DNA from: a virus | Virus record (IMG/VR): IMGVR_UViG_3300009161_000109 | Location: 1-38,455 of that record | Length of the DNA stretch: 38,455 nucleotides | Strand: one strand, 5' to 3' | Part shown: in pieces, positions 30,547-38,444 of the stretch | Layout of the letters: each line of letters opens with the position of its first letter | Numbering within the stretch: the first letter of the stretch is position 1 | Position numbers and translations under genes: made by a program | The notes under the pieces: model-generated | Database searches by the model: none | The model's input: only the letters and a program-made list of their open reading frames with translations | What the model was told of the DNA's origin: nothing

Positions 30547-31023
30547 TTAGAATCCGAAGATCATCGCCATAGCGATAGATTTGCCTGTTGAGATGCCCGT
30601 GTTTGCCACCCAAGTGGGGGCAGTCGATGCGCCGTTTGTCTGAAGAATATAACCAGACGTTGATGCCGCCAGCTTAGTAAATGCTGTCGAACTTGATGCG
30701 TAAATAATATCGCCCACGGTGTACGAGGCGTACCCAGTGCCACCGTTCGCAGCAATTAGCGTCCCGGCTACTGCCACCGCCCCGCTCGTTGCGGTGGATG
30801 GCGTCAAGCCTGTCGAGCCAAAGGTAATCGTGGTGACCGGGGTGGCTGCGGCGGCTGCGCTGGACGCAAGCAGCTTCACGGTTCCCGCAGCGTTCTTGAA
30901 GTAAAGTTTCTCGTCAGTAGTATTGAGCGCCAACTCACCCGCGACAAGGTTCCCCGAAGTGGGGACCGCCGCAGCGGTTGGGCTGTAGTACAGCGAGATA
31001 GGCGTGTAGTTTGTTTGTGCCAT
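30547..31023 (-). CDS. Short tail fibre-like protein, 158 aa
   Basis: The N-terminus (SLYYSPTAAAVPTSGNLVAG, ELALNTTDEKLYFKN) is the common phage fibre attachment pattern. The middle ([32 protein letters not shown]) is a repeat unit also found in the neighbouring 675-residue fibre ([20 protein letters not shown]). It ends in a short helical MAMIFGF. It may be a minor fibre or an accessory truncated from the larger one. The GGAGG serving its start is encoded within the last codons of the upstream fibre gene. Confidence 0.7.
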   Translation of the reverse strand: MAQTNYTPISLYYSPTAAAVPTSGNLVAGELALNTTDEKLYFKNAAGTVKLLASSAAAAATPVTTITFGSTGLTPSTATSGAVAVAGTLIAANGGTGYASYTVGDIIYASSSTAFTKLAASTSGYILQTNGASTAPTWVANTGISTGKSIAMAMIFGF

Positions 31024-31024
31024 T

Positions 31025-33052
31025 TTAGAATGTACCTCCGAAAATACCAGTTGTAGCCGTCACAGTTGTAGCCGCCACAGTTGTGAAGGCTCCCGTTGTT
31101 GCCGTTGTTGCGCCCACAGTGCCGTTGATGTTTATTGAAGCGGTTCCAGTCAGGTTAGTGACCGTACCGCTTAATGGTGTACCCAAAGCCCCTCCGTTGA
31201 CTACGAACGCCCCTGCGGAGCCTGTGTTGACGCCTAGAGCCGTTACAACGCCTGTACCCGTAGTCGTAGTGCTAGGAGCTACGCCAGCACCCCCGCCGAT
31301 CACAATCGAACTGGCAGCAAGTGCGGCAGAGGTTGCCCACGTCGATGCACTAGAGAAGTAAGGGACGCCGCCGGAGGTTCCCGCTACGGTCAGGGCGGGT
31401 GTCGTCGTGGCCGTGGCCACCGAGACAATGCCCCCGGTGAAACCGACGCTGGTGACGGAGCCACTTCCCTTGTTATTGAACGTGTTCCAGTTGGTCGAGG
31501 TCAGGTACCCGTCGACGCTGGTCGTGGCGGCGGGCATGCTGATTGCGGGGGTGTTGCCCCCCGAGCTTACAACCGGCGCGGTGCCCGTCACGCTGGTTAC
31601 CGTTCCTGACGTTGCCGGTGCCGCCCATGTTGGCGCACCGCTTGTCGTAGCCGTTAATACCTGACCCGTGGTTCCGGCCGCCGTAGCGACCGGGACAGCG
31701 CCCGCGCCACCGCCGTACACGACACCGTACTGCGTAAGGAGCGCCGAGGACGTTAAAGTCCCTGTCGCCGTGTAAGCAGGGATTCCACCGCTGGTTCCAG
31801 CGGTAAGCCCTGTACCACCGTTAGCTACAGCCAATGTCCCCGCGACAGTTACCGCGCCAGTCGTGGCGGTCGAAGGGGTAAGCCCAGTCGTACCGAACGT
31901 GATTGAACTGACGCCAGACCCAGCCCCTGAGAACTGCGCCCATGTGATTGCAGTCGTCCCTAACGTCCCGCCAGCGTTTGAGGTACACACCCAGCCCGTA
32001 TCAGCCTGCGTAGTCCCCGTCTCAACAAATACATAGGCCCCGGGAACCTGCGCCCAAGTGTTCATGTCCGTCGAGCGAGTCCAAGCCCCCGCCGCTACGT
32101 CATAGATGCCGTTGTTCTGCGACAGGGTTTGATTCTTGACCAGACACCTGTCAGCCGCAATCAGCGCAATTCCGTCTACCGTCTGCGTGCCAGAGAGCGT
32201 AATGTCTACCGTAGTCGCCGCAACTACCGAGGCCTTGGTATCCAGTCCCTGCGCTATCGTATCGACATAGGACTTGTTCGCTATGTCGGTTGAGTTAGAT
32301 GGGGTTGTTGAAATCGTCCCGGTAGTCAGCGTGACGGCGTTAATTGTCGTGTTAGTCGCGCTGGTGATCTGGCCCTGCGCATTAACCGCAATGACCGGCA
32401 CGGCCGACGACGAACCATAAGTGGCCGCCGAAACGGCCGTGTTTGCAATGCTAATAGTGCCCGCGGAGGTTATTGGGCCCCCGGTCAGGCCGGTGCCTGT
32501 GTTTATCGTTGTCACGGTGCCCGAGCCGGCGGGCGCCGACCACGTGCCGTCACCGCGCCAGAAGGTTATAGCGCTCGCCCCCGTGCCGCTGTTGAGGTTG
32601 GTCACGGGGAGGCTCCCTATGACGCCGGTGTTGAGGGGGAGCCCCGTTAAGTAGGTCGCTATCCCGCCGCTGGGGGTCCCAAGGAATGGGGAGATAAGGG
32701 TGGGGGAGTTCGCGAGGACCACGTCCCCGGTGCCCGTCGTCCCGCTGGTTATCTGTGACCCCGCGATGGCGATGGGTGTCGTGGAGGCCGTGGAGACCCG
32801 CCCCTTGGCGTCGAGCGTGACCAGCGTGGAGGTCGAGGCCGTGCCGTAGGTGCCCGCCACGGCGCCGTTGAGCGCCAGTGAGGGGTTGGGGTAGGTGCCG
32901 CTAAGGTCGCCCCCGGCCGCCCCGTTCGGGGGTCCTGAGGGGAAGTCTGTGAGGAGTATCTGCTTTGTCGTGCCGCCTTGGACGACAACCGTCACCTCCC
33001 CGCCTATCAGGGAGACTGCAACGGGTAGCTGGGTAATCGGACGGTCGGCCAT
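31025..33052 (-). CDS. Large repetitive tail fibre, 675 aa
   Basis: The N-terminus ([20 protein letters not shown], then [15 protein letters not shown]) is typical of phage tail fibres that carry collagen-free beta-repeat shafts. Many short repeats follow ([65 protein letters not shown]). The end is [14 protein letters not shown], similar to the end of the fibre-like protein at 20106-21374. The N-terminal and part of the C-terminal coding sequence is GC-rich like the rest of the phage, while the middle is less so, which suggests mosaic exchange inside the gene. Confidence 0.75.
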   Translation of the reverse strand: MADRPITQLPVAVSLIGGEVTVVVQGGTTKQILLTDFPSGPPNGAAGGDLSGTYPNPSLALNGAVAGTYGTASTSTLVTLDAKGRVSTASTTPIAIAGSQITSGTTGTGDVVLANSPTLISPFLGTPSGGIATYLTGLPLNTGVIGSLPVTNLNSGTGASAITFWRGDGTWSAPAGSGTVTTINTGTGLTGGPITSAGTISIANTAVSAATYGSSSAVPVIAVNAQGQITSATNTTINAVTLTTGTISTTPSNSTDIANKSYVDTIAQGLDTKASVVAATTVDITLSGTQTVDGIALIAADRCLVKNQTLSQNNGIYDVAAGAWTRSTDMNTWAQVPGAYVFVETGTTQADTGWVCTSNAGGTLGTTAITWAQFSGAGSGVSSITFGTTGLTPSTATTGAVTVAGTLAVANGGTGLTAGTSGGIPAYTATGTLTSSALLTQYGVVYGGGAGAVPVATAAGTTGQVLTATTSGAPTWAAPATSGTVTSVTGTAPVVSSGGNTPAISMPAATTSVDGYLTSTNWNTFNNKGSGSVTSVGFTGGIVSVATATTTPALTVAGTSGGVPYFSSASTWATSAALAASSIVIGGGAGVAPSTTTTGTGVVTALGVNTGSAGAFVVNGGALGTPLSGTVTNLTGTASININGTVGATTATTGAFTTVAATTVTATTGIFGGTF

Positions 33053-33064
33053 GGACTCTCTCTA

Positions 33065-33385
33065 TTATTGTTCTAAGTCGCCGGGCGCGCCGGGTTCGCC
33101 GTAGGGTGTGCCCTCGATGAACATCGCGTTGCCGTCCTCCGTCCAGAGCTGACTGTCTGGCAGCGCAACGGAGACGTCGGGGCGCGGGAAGCGCAGTGCT
33201 ATGTTCTCTGTCTGCCGTGCGGGTAGGCGCCACGGGTCGAACTTATCTAGATCGACCGAGCAGACGCGCATGCCCGGGAAGTTAGGGTCGGGCATGAGGT
33301 CTGTGTAGGCAAACTTCCTGCTGCACCGGTCGCAGATCGCAACCGAGAGCACGGAGTTGCCGCGGGTGTCTAGGTAGACGGACAC
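33065..33385 (-). CDS. Zinc-ribbon-like structural region protein, 106 aa
   Basis: The protein has one clear CxxC (SVAICDRCSRKFAYTDL) and, after PDPNFPGMRVC, a second site with a single Cys where related phage proteins have CxxC. It may therefore be a degenerate zinc ribbon with three cysteines, or use another ligand. FDPWRLPARQTENIALRFPR follows and is common in this group. It sits among virion genes, but its function is unknown. The GTG start overlaps no gene; three bases separate it from the upstream stop. Confidence 0.65.
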   Translation of the reverse strand: MSVYLDTRGNSVLSVAICDRCSRKFAYTDLMPDPNFPGMRVCSVDLDKFDPWRLPARQTENIALRFPRPDVSVALPDSQLWTEDGNAMFIEGTPYGEPGAPGDLEQ

Positions 33386-33388
33386 CCG

Positions 33389-33667
33389 TCACCCGTAGAA
33401 CACTGTGATAGCTGTCGAGGCGGGCAAGGTGACGTGAACGTCCGTGAAGAACCGGATGCCGTTCCCGGGTATCAGTGTGGAGATGATCGCTGTGTTGGCG
33501 GTCGTGTCCAACTCAAGCCGCACGGTGCCGCTGGCCCCGCCGTCACGGAAGACGATGGCCCCGGCGGCCCCGGGAGCCACTTGGTACCCCTTGACGCGCG
33601 TCTCGGCCGCGTAGGCGGTCCCCGTCGCGTTTAGGTGTGCCCCATATACATCTGTTGAGAATGTCAT
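33389..33667 (-). CDS. Small beta-rich structural protein, 92 aa
   Basis: The 92 residues include GAHLNATGTAYAAETRVKGY, APGAAGAIVFRDGGASGTVR and IPGNGIRFFTDVHVTLPAST. The pattern resembles short phage structural proteins with a single beta-sandwich, often annotated as virion or decoration proteins in aquatic phages. AAAGGAAATTAGTT is its ribosome-binding region. A perfect GC-rich hairpin separates it from the upstream gene. Confidence 0.65.
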   Translation of the reverse strand: MTFSTDVYGAHLNATGTAYAAETRVKGYQVAPGAAGAIVFRDGGASGTVRLELDTTANTAIISTLIPGNGIRFFTDVHVTLPASTAITVFYG

Positions 33668-33693
33668 AACTAATTTCCTTTAGGTTAAACGAA

Positions 33694-33711
33694 CCGCCCC
33701 CGAGGGGGCGG
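33694..33711 (-). terminator. Perfect GC hairpin between structural genes
   Basis: CCGCCCCC and GGGGGCGG form a perfect 8-bp inverted repeat around two bases. On the - strand it is followed by TTCGTTTAACC, a weak T-rich tract. Partial termination or mRNA-end protection is plausible. Confidence 0.55.
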
Positions 33712-33723
33712 AAAGGCCGTTAA

Positions 33724-34281
33724 TTATGAGTTCGTGAGGCCGGCACCGTAGGCGATGATGGAGCCGTCGGCGTTCCGGGGGGTGTAGTTCACCTGAAAGG
33801 TCCCGCCCAGCGAGCCGCTGGTGAGTGTCGTGACCGCGGCCGCCGTGAAGGTCAGGGTGACGTCGGAGGTGCCCACGTTGTTGACCAGCGCCGCGACTGC
33901 GGCCGTGGCCGAGAACACACCAGCGATTACGCCGCCGGCCGCCGTCGGGGTGATCGTCCCGATGGTGGTCGTGACAGCCGCGCTGTCCACGAGGGCGACG
34001 GTGATGACGCCCCCGACAAGGCCGCCGGCCGCGACGGTCTGGAACAGCCGGAACGCGTGGATGCTGGAGCCCGCCGGTATGACGTACGAGACCGCCGTGG
34101 TCGTGCCCACGTCCGCCGTGGTCAGGACGGTTGTCCCCACGGTCGTGGCCGCGATCGCGTTGGTGATGTACGCCTCCTGCGTGGCGACGAGGGCCCCCGT
34201 GTTGTCCGGGGCAATCGTGCCGTCGTTGGTGGGGTTGTTACGCTTGAATACGCGCAGGGGTACGGTGAAGGTGCTGGACAT
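33724..34281 (-). CDS. Structural protein, probable decoration or fibre-like, 185 aa
   Basis: This Ala/Thr/Val-rich beta protein of 185 residues starts MSSTFTVPLRVFKRNN and has YVIPAGSSIHAFRLFQTVAA and FQVNYTPRNADGSIIAYG. It is the first gene behind the late promoter at 34364-34406 and close to the capsid gene, so a capsid decoration or head-fibre role is plausible. The ATG at 34281 has AAGGAAACC in front; an in-frame start ten codons earlier lacks a good site. Confidence 0.65.
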   Translation of the reverse strand: MSSTFTVPLRVFKRNNPTNDGTIAPDNTGALVATQEAYITNAIAATTVGTTVLTTADVGTTTAVSYVIPAGSSIHAFRLFQTVAAGGLVGGVITVALVDSAAVTTTIGTITPTAAGGVIAGVFSATAAVAALVNNVGTSDVTLTFTAAAVTTLTSGSLGGTFQVNYTPRNADGSIIAYGAGLTNS

Positions 34282-34363
34282 GATGGTTTCCTTACTTAGA
34301 GGGTGCCCCAAGCAGTCACTAAGCTGTCGACCCGGAAGTGTTGGCCGTCTGAGTGGGGTGAAT

Positions 34364-34406
34364 CTTCCTATAACTACTTATACAAAAATTGGACTAAATT
34401 CGCCCT
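34364..34406 (-). promoter_or_regulatory. Late-class promoter downstream of the capsid terminators
   Basis: On the - strand, AGGGCG (34406-34401), 18 bp, TATAAGT (34382-34376) and then AGTTATAGGAAG. It matches the site at 17724-17766 nearly base for base outside the spacer. Its hexamer is about 95 bp upstream of the ATG at 34281, and it restarts transcription after the terminator at 34421-34453. Confidence 0.78.
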
Positions 34407-34420
34407 AAAACCCACAAAAG

Positions 34421-34453
34421 AAAAGGGGCTCCGACAAATCGGAACCCCTTTTT
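34421..34453. terminator. Bidirectional intrinsic terminator after the capsid gene
   Basis: GGGGCTCCGA and TCGGAACCCC pair over ten positions with one mismatch around CAAA, flanked by A4 on one side and T5 on the other. It has a U-tract in both directions; here it ends the capsid transcript on the - strand. Confidence 0.85.
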
Positions 34454-34532
34454 CTAAAGCGCCGGCTGTGTGGCAACGGGTTTATCGTTCCCACCCACAC
34501 TCCACTTGCTACCGGATTGCCAGTTCTTTAGA

Positions 34533-34562
34533 GAGGGGGCCCCGATAACTCAGTGCCCCCTC
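34533..34562 (-). terminator. First hairpin behind the capsid stop
   Basis: GAGGGGGC (34533-34540) and GCCCCCTC (34555-34562) form a perfect 8-bp stem with a 14-base loop, 17 bp past the capsid stop. No T-run follows on the - strand. Together with the terminator at 34421-34453 it makes a double barrier that may also protect the 3' end of capsid mRNA. Confidence 0.55.
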
Positions 34563-34578
34563 CTTATACCATCGGACT

Positions 34579-35496
34579 TTACAGGCCGGCGGTACCGAAC
34601 AGGTTACGCGCGTCGTGCCAGCCGGTAGCGTAACGCTCCGTGGCCTTGTAGCGCATGCTGTCGGTCTCGAAGTCCCCCTCCATGGATTTCTCCATGGGGC
34701 GACGCATCACCAGCATGAGGCCGTTCTCGGCGTCGGTTTGGATAAACCATGCCTTCGAGGAGCTCAGACGGGTAACTACGTGGGTGCCCTTCGGGAGCAT
34801 GCCGGTCGACTTGATCGGGTTAAGATCGTTGTCGGCGGTGCCAGAACGAAGGACGGACTTGAGGATGACCTCGGCCTGAAACTCCAGAGCCGGGGGAACC
34901 ACCAGCTGCTCACCCTTCAGGCGGATACGCTTACCGTTGTTGTCGACGGCGGAGCGAATCTGGATGAGGAGTTGCTCAACCGAGGTCTGCGAGAGCGAGG
35001 CCGCGGTGGAGAGCGAGTTGCTGTAGGTCTGACCGCTGGAGATCGGGTGTGCCGTGTTAATCAACGTCACGCCGTCGCCGCCGTTGTAGCCGGAGGTGAA
35101 CGCGAAGTTGAGGATGTTGGCGCACAGGGTCTCTTTGGTCTCAATCATCGACTGAGCGAGGTGCTTGGCGAAGGTGCTGCCGATACGGATATGATCCCCG
35201 TCCTCCATCAGAACCTTCGTCAACGCGTAAGCGAGGCCGTAGATTTTGTAGACGAAGCGGGTGATGTACAGCGTACCACCCTGATCGTAGCTTACCGGGG
35301 TGCCGTCGGGCATCTCGGGGGCCGCGTTCATACCGAACAGCATGACCTCTTCGTGGTAGTTGCGCGGAATGCCGGTGATTTGTTCTACAAATCCCTTCCA
35401 CTCATCATCACGTTGGGCGTACACGCCATCAAAGACTTCGTTGATAATCGGCTCGACTACCGCACGAAAGTCTGTACTACGCATTGGAGTTGCCAT
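34579..35496 (-). CDS. Major capsid protein (HK97 fold)
   Basis: This 305-residue protein is the most probable coat protein. Typical parts are QITGIPRNYHEEVMLFG, NTAHPISSGQTYSNSLS, LKGEQLVVPPALEFQAEVIL, DNDLNPIKSTGML, SSSKAWFIQTDAENGLML and the end YKATERYATGWHDARNLFG. This order is that of HK97-fold major capsid proteins of the Mu gpT-like type. No N-terminal protease or delta domain is present, so a separate scaffold would be needed; a candidate lies 1.3 kb upstream. GAAAGGATTAAGC gives a strong ribosome-binding site, and the gene is followed by two hairpins, as befits the most abundant late mRNA. Confidence 0.88.
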   Translation of the reverse strand: MATPMRSTDFRAVVEPIINEVFDGVYAQRDDEWKGFVEQITGIPRNYHEEVMLFGMNAAPEMPDGTPVSYDQGGTLYITRFVYKIYGLAYALTKVLMEDGDHIRIGSTFAKHLAQSMIETKETLCANILNFAFTSGYNGGDGVTLINTAHPISSGQTYSNSLSTAASLSQTSVEQLLIQIRSAVDNNGKRIRLKGEQLVVPPALEFQAEVILKSVLRSGTADNDLNPIKSTGMLPKGTHVVTRLSSSKAWFIQTDAENGLMLVMRRPMEKSMEGDFETDSMRYKATERYATGWHDARNLFGTAGL

Positions 35497-35515
35497 TGCT
35501 TAATCCTTTCGTTAG

Positions 35516-36178
35516 TTAGGGAGCCGTTTTATTGGCGGTGAAGCTGTTGTTGGCGATCTGGACTTGGACGATCGTGTAGGCATCATTCCAAGCATTAACG
35601 GCAGAACCGGCCGGCACGGCGACATCGCGACCCAGACCATACACACGCAGCTGGCCTTGAGCACTGGCCGCAACAGCGGTCGGGTTCAGGGCAGTGGTGG
35701 AGAAGCCCGCGCCACCGACGCCAATGGCGGTGCCAGAGGTCGTGAGGTAGCCAGAGGTCGGAGAGAAGTTATACTGCAGGCCGATGCTGTTCGCGTCGAT
35801 GGGGCCGGTCGCCTGAATCTCGTAGACCAGTGAGGGGTCTTGGAAAATCCAGAACGTGATTTCCGTCACAGCAGCGGCAGTCGCGGCGGTGCTGTACTTG
35901 GCTACCGAACGCCGGCCATCGGTGTTGGTGTATTCCACACCGTCGAAGCTACCGAACACCTGCGACGCAGTGGCGCCACCAGTTCCAGCGGTTGCCGCAA
36001 CAGTCAGAAGACCTGCAGTCCCGATACCCAACGGGGTGTACTGGTAAAATGCACCAGACGCCAACGTGTAGGTTTTCGTAGTACCATCAGCTTGCTGCCC
36101 GGCGAAAGGGATCGCACGGTCAAGGCCACTGGGGTGATACGCGGGCTTCAGGCCAAAGGGCTTGAGTACTGTACTCAT
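35516..36178 (-). CDS. Head-associated structural protein, 220 aa
   Basis: The protein begins MSTVLKPFGLKPAYHPSGLD and has QQADGTTKTYTLASGAFYQY, SFDGVEYTNTDGRRSVAKY, FWIFQDPSLVYEIQATGPI and a C-terminal VNAWNDAYTIVQVQIANNSF. This type often lies directly before the capsid gene in environmental podovirus-like phages. I infer a minor capsid or decoration protein. AAAGGAATTAAC precedes the ATG, and only 19 bp separate it from the capsid gene. Confidence 0.72.
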   Translation of the reverse strand: MSTVLKPFGLKPAYHPSGLDRAIPFAGQQADGTTKTYTLASGAFYQYTPLGIGTAGLLTVAATAGTGGATASQVFGSFDGVEYTNTDGRRSVAKYSTAATAAAVTEITFWIFQDPSLVYEIQATGPIDANSIGLQYNFSPTSGYLTTSGTAIGVGGAGFSTTALNPTAVAASAQGQLRVYGLGRDVAVPAGSAVNAWNDAYTIVQVQIANNSFTANKTAP

Positions 36179-36201
36179 TGTTAATTCCTTTGTCTAAATG
36201 G

Positions 36202-36759
36202 TTATTGAAAACGGATGTTTTTGTTTGCTCGATTGGCCTCTTTCTCCATCTCCAGAAGACCCCCCTCCAAGATTGACTTGCCGCCCTTACCCGGCTCGGC
36301 GGCGCCGCGCAACTGCGAGGTGACATTCCGCTGATGTTCCAGCGGGTCCTCGAGGTGCAGCATGTGCATCACTTCTTGGTAGACATCTTCCGGCAACTTA
36401 AAAAGAACCATCTCGTTACAAGATACACAGCCTTCAAACTTGCCCGAACTCATCTTGCCCAGCATTTCAAAGCCTTTTCCCAACTCGGAGGCTTTCACCG
36501 GCTCATAGCCCAACGCGATACGTTTGTCGATACTGTCGTACTGGTTTGTGGTGCTCAACCAGCACAGGTGCATCCCGGGGATTGACTCCCTAGGAATTTC
36601 CGGCAGCGCACTGTTCTGCCATTTATCCCGGAACGCGTCGAGGCGTTCCCTGCGTGCATTTTCACTCGAGCCACCACTCTCAGCGGTACTCTTCATAACC
36701 TCTTGCGCCCGGTCGGCCATTCGCTCGTCTAGGTCGCGCTTAATTCTTGTATTCGCCAT
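36202..36759 (-). CDS. Head-region conserved protein with two-Cys motif, 185 aa
   Basis: This is a helical, charged 185-residue protein. It contains IPGMHLCWLSTTNQYDSIDK, RIALGYEPVKASELGKGFEM, KFEGCVSCNEMVLFKLPEDV (one CxxC) and a C-terminal LLEMEKEANRANKNIRFQ. Similar proteins sit between scaffold and capsid genes in aquatic phages, but no function is known to me; a head-assembly factor is plausible. Start choice is supported by AAGGAT before the ATG. Confidence 0.68.
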   Translation of the reverse strand: MANTRIKRDLDERMADRAQEVMKSTAESGGSSENARRERLDAFRDKWQNSALPEIPRESIPGMHLCWLSTTNQYDSIDKRIALGYEPVKASELGKGFEMLGKMSSGKFEGCVSCNEMVLFKLPEDVYQEVMHMLHLEDPLEHQRNVTSQLRGAAEPGKGGKSILEGGLLEMEKEANRANKNIRFQ

Positions 36760-36771
36760 GGTATATTATCC

Positions 36772-37767
36772 TTAGGTACGGTTCTGACGGTCGTAGCTGG
36801 CGTAGGCCTTAATCATCTTGCTACGCTTGGCGGGGTCGTCCCACGAACCGGCGTCCTTGATGGCCTGAACCCGCTCACGGCTTAGAGTGATTGACGTTGC
36901 GGACTTGACCCCCGGGTTCGCCGTTTTGTTAGACGACGTGGGGCCAGCTCTGCGCATTGTCCTACCCTCTCGTGAAACGTACCTATGTGGAAGTCTGTCC
37001 GACAGCCTGTTGTCCAATTCGTCCCAGTACTCTGAGTCGGATGGGTCCCAGCCGTCGGCCGTGAGCTCCTGATCTACTACCTTGGCAATCTTTGAGTCTG
37101 TATCCCTTGCCTGCGGGTCGTACCACTTGTTGTTCTTCAGCCACCCCGTCGCGTTGCGCTGAACCTCTATCGAGATAGTGTTCGGGACATTCTGCGGGGG
37201 CCGCTTGACCTGCTCCAGCTGGTGCTTCTTGTAGGCCTGCGCCTGATTCAACCGGTTCTTGGAGTCCTGCAGCTGGTCGAGGTACTCGACCTGCTCCTCC
37301 GCGTTACCGGCCTGCGCGGCCTGCATCATCTTCATCTTGGCGTACTCGACGCGTGTCGCCTCGTCCTCTATCGCCTTGTCTATCTGGGCGAATTGGTAGG
37401 ACGCCGCCGTGGACTCCACAGCCGCTAACCGCCGAGCCAGCTCCTCGTTACGCTTCTCGAGGCTGCTGATCTTGTTTTTCGACGAGGCCTCGCGTTGCTT
37501 GGAGAGCTCCTTCTTTAACCGCCTCTCCTCACGCCGTGCCTCACGTATTGCCTCACGGTCCTCGTCGCTCTCGTCCGGGCCATCCCCAGACCCATCGTCG
37601 CTGTCTTCCGAGCCACGGTCGAGGCTGACCTCGTTCTCGTCGTGCTCGGGCGACTTACCCTCCTGATCCTCAGGGAAGGCGTTCTCGTCAGGGCCCACCG
37701 AGGCGATGACGCTGCCGTCGGCCTGCTCCTTGATCTTTATATCTTTTTCTTTACTTTCTTCGGACAT
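36772..37767 (-). CDS. Probable capsid scaffolding protein, 331 aa
   Basis: The first 85 residues are extremely acidic (SEDSDDGSGDGPDESDEDRE), followed by a long coiled coil (about 85-205: EARREERRLKKELSKQ, SSLEKRNEELARRLAAVES, EYLDQLQDSKNRLNQAQAY) and a basic C-terminal domain (KWYDPQARDTDSKIAKVVD, SREGRTMRRAGPTS, AYASYDRQNRT). Acidic and helical with a basic C-terminus is the usual architecture of phage scaffolds, which bind coat protein through that end. The location just upstream of the capsid gene agrees. The role is inferred, not matched to a named family. Confidence 0.72.
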   Translation of the reverse strand: MSEESKEKDIKIKEQADGSVIASVGPDENAFPEDQEGKSPEHDENEVSLDRGSEDSDDGSGDGPDESDEDREAIREARREERRLKKELSKQREASSKNKISSLEKRNEELARRLAAVESTAASYQFAQIDKAIEDEATRVEYAKMKMMQAAQAGNAEEQVEYLDQLQDSKNRLNQAQAYKKHQLEQVKRPPQNVPNTISIEVQRNATGWLKNNKWYDPQARDTDSKIAKVVDQELTADGWDPSDSEYWDELDNRLSDRLPHRYVSREGRTMRRAGPTSSNKTANPGVKSATSITLSRERVQAIKDAGSWDDPAKRSKMIKAYASYDRQNRT

Positions 37768-37787
37768 GATCTACTTTCTTCAAAGTA

Positions 37788-38216
37788 TTAGTCTACAAAG
37801 GATTTCATCTTGCGCGCGTCCTCGAAGCTGCGAATCCTCGCGATCACTTCTCTGGCGCCTACAATGATGAAAACTACGGGGTCGTTGTCGTCGTCTAGGT
37901 CGACTGTCCACCTGTCGCCGCCCCACTTGATGGTGCGGACGAGGTCCCCAACGCTGCACCACGCGCCCTCGGGCCACGTTTCTAGCGTGTCTGGCGATTT
38001 GTACGCCAGCGGACCAATTGAAACTACCTTCGCAACGACCTCGTTGTATTTCACGGTGTCCTTGGTCTCTTGAACCAGAACGATGCCACCGCGCGATTTG
38101 GACTTAGTCCTGCGCAGTTGCACCAGAACCCGGTCACCTACAATGTCTACGCCGGGGTCAACCTGTGGAAATACCTCTGCCTCTGTCCTCAAATCGGGCT
38201 CGATTTTTTCTTTCAT
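37788..38216 (-). CDS. groES: GroES-like co-chaperonin (Cpn10)
   Basis: This encodes a 142-residue Cpn10-type protein. VGDRVLVQLRRTKSKSRGGI opens the beta barrel and is followed by the mobile-loop tripeptide IVL at residues 45-47, used by GroES to bind GroEL. Later strands are NEVVAKVVSIGP, WCSVGDLVRTIKWGG and VVFIIVGAREVIARI. About 20 extra N-terminal residues and a longer roof insertion (residues 71-84 and 100-113) distinguish it from bacterial GroES (about 95 residues). It probably replaces host GroES for folding the coat protein, as T4 gp31 does. GAGAAGGAAAC precedes the ATG, and it overlaps the upstream gene by 4 bp. Confidence 0.82.
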   Translation of the reverse strand: MKEKIEPDLRTEAEVFPQVDPGVDIVGDRVLVQLRRTKSKSRGGIVLVQETKDTVKYNEVVAKVVSIGPLAYKSPDTLETWPEGAWCSVGDLVRTIKWGGDRWTVDLDDDNDPVVFIIVGAREVIARIRSFEDARKMKSFVD

Positions 38217-38407
38217 GTTTCCTTCTCGTCATCCTCCGTAAGGATGTCATTGATAATGTCGAGGGTCTCTGACAGGCCCTCCCTTTTACCCACGAGGCGC
38301 TGGTATGCCTCAAAGCTGTGGATGTTTGTGCCGGAGGCTACGGAACTCTCCAGCAAAATCTTTGCGGCGCCTACGCGCCTCAGTATCTCGCGAATTATGT
38401 CTTGCAT
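38213..38407 (-). CDS. Small leader protein, possibly translated from a leaderless mRNA, 64 aa
   Basis: The 64-residue helical protein (MQDIIREILRRVGAAKILLE, HSFEAYQRLVGKREGLSETL, ending DDEKET) is not recognised. Its stop overlaps the co-chaperonin start (ATGA), supporting translation. The only in-frame ATG lies inside the late-promoter motif, eight bases after the CATAAG hexamer, so no ribosome-binding site can be transcribed from that promoter. Either the mRNA is leaderless or the gene is read from an upstream transcript. Confidence 0.6.
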   Translation of the reverse strand: MQDIIREILRRVGAAKILLESSVASGTNIHSFEAYQRLVGKREGLSETLDIINDILTEDDEKET

Positions 38408-38444
38408 ATATTAACTTATGCAAAACAAATGCAACATCCGCCCT
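38401..38444 (-). promoter_or_regulatory. Late-class promoter for the head operon
   Basis: On the - strand, AGGGCG (38444-38439), 18 bp, CATAAGT (38420-38414), then TAATATATGCAAG, which contains the ATG of the 64-residue gene. The first box again follows TAG, probably the stop of a gene beyond the window edge. The downstream part departs from TATAGGAAG seen at the other three late sites. Confidence 0.68.

Noticed and set aside
34421-34562. Possible tRNA from several GC stems
   Set aside because: The stems are separate hairpins with terminator features; no cloverleaf, T-arm or anticodon loop can be drawn.
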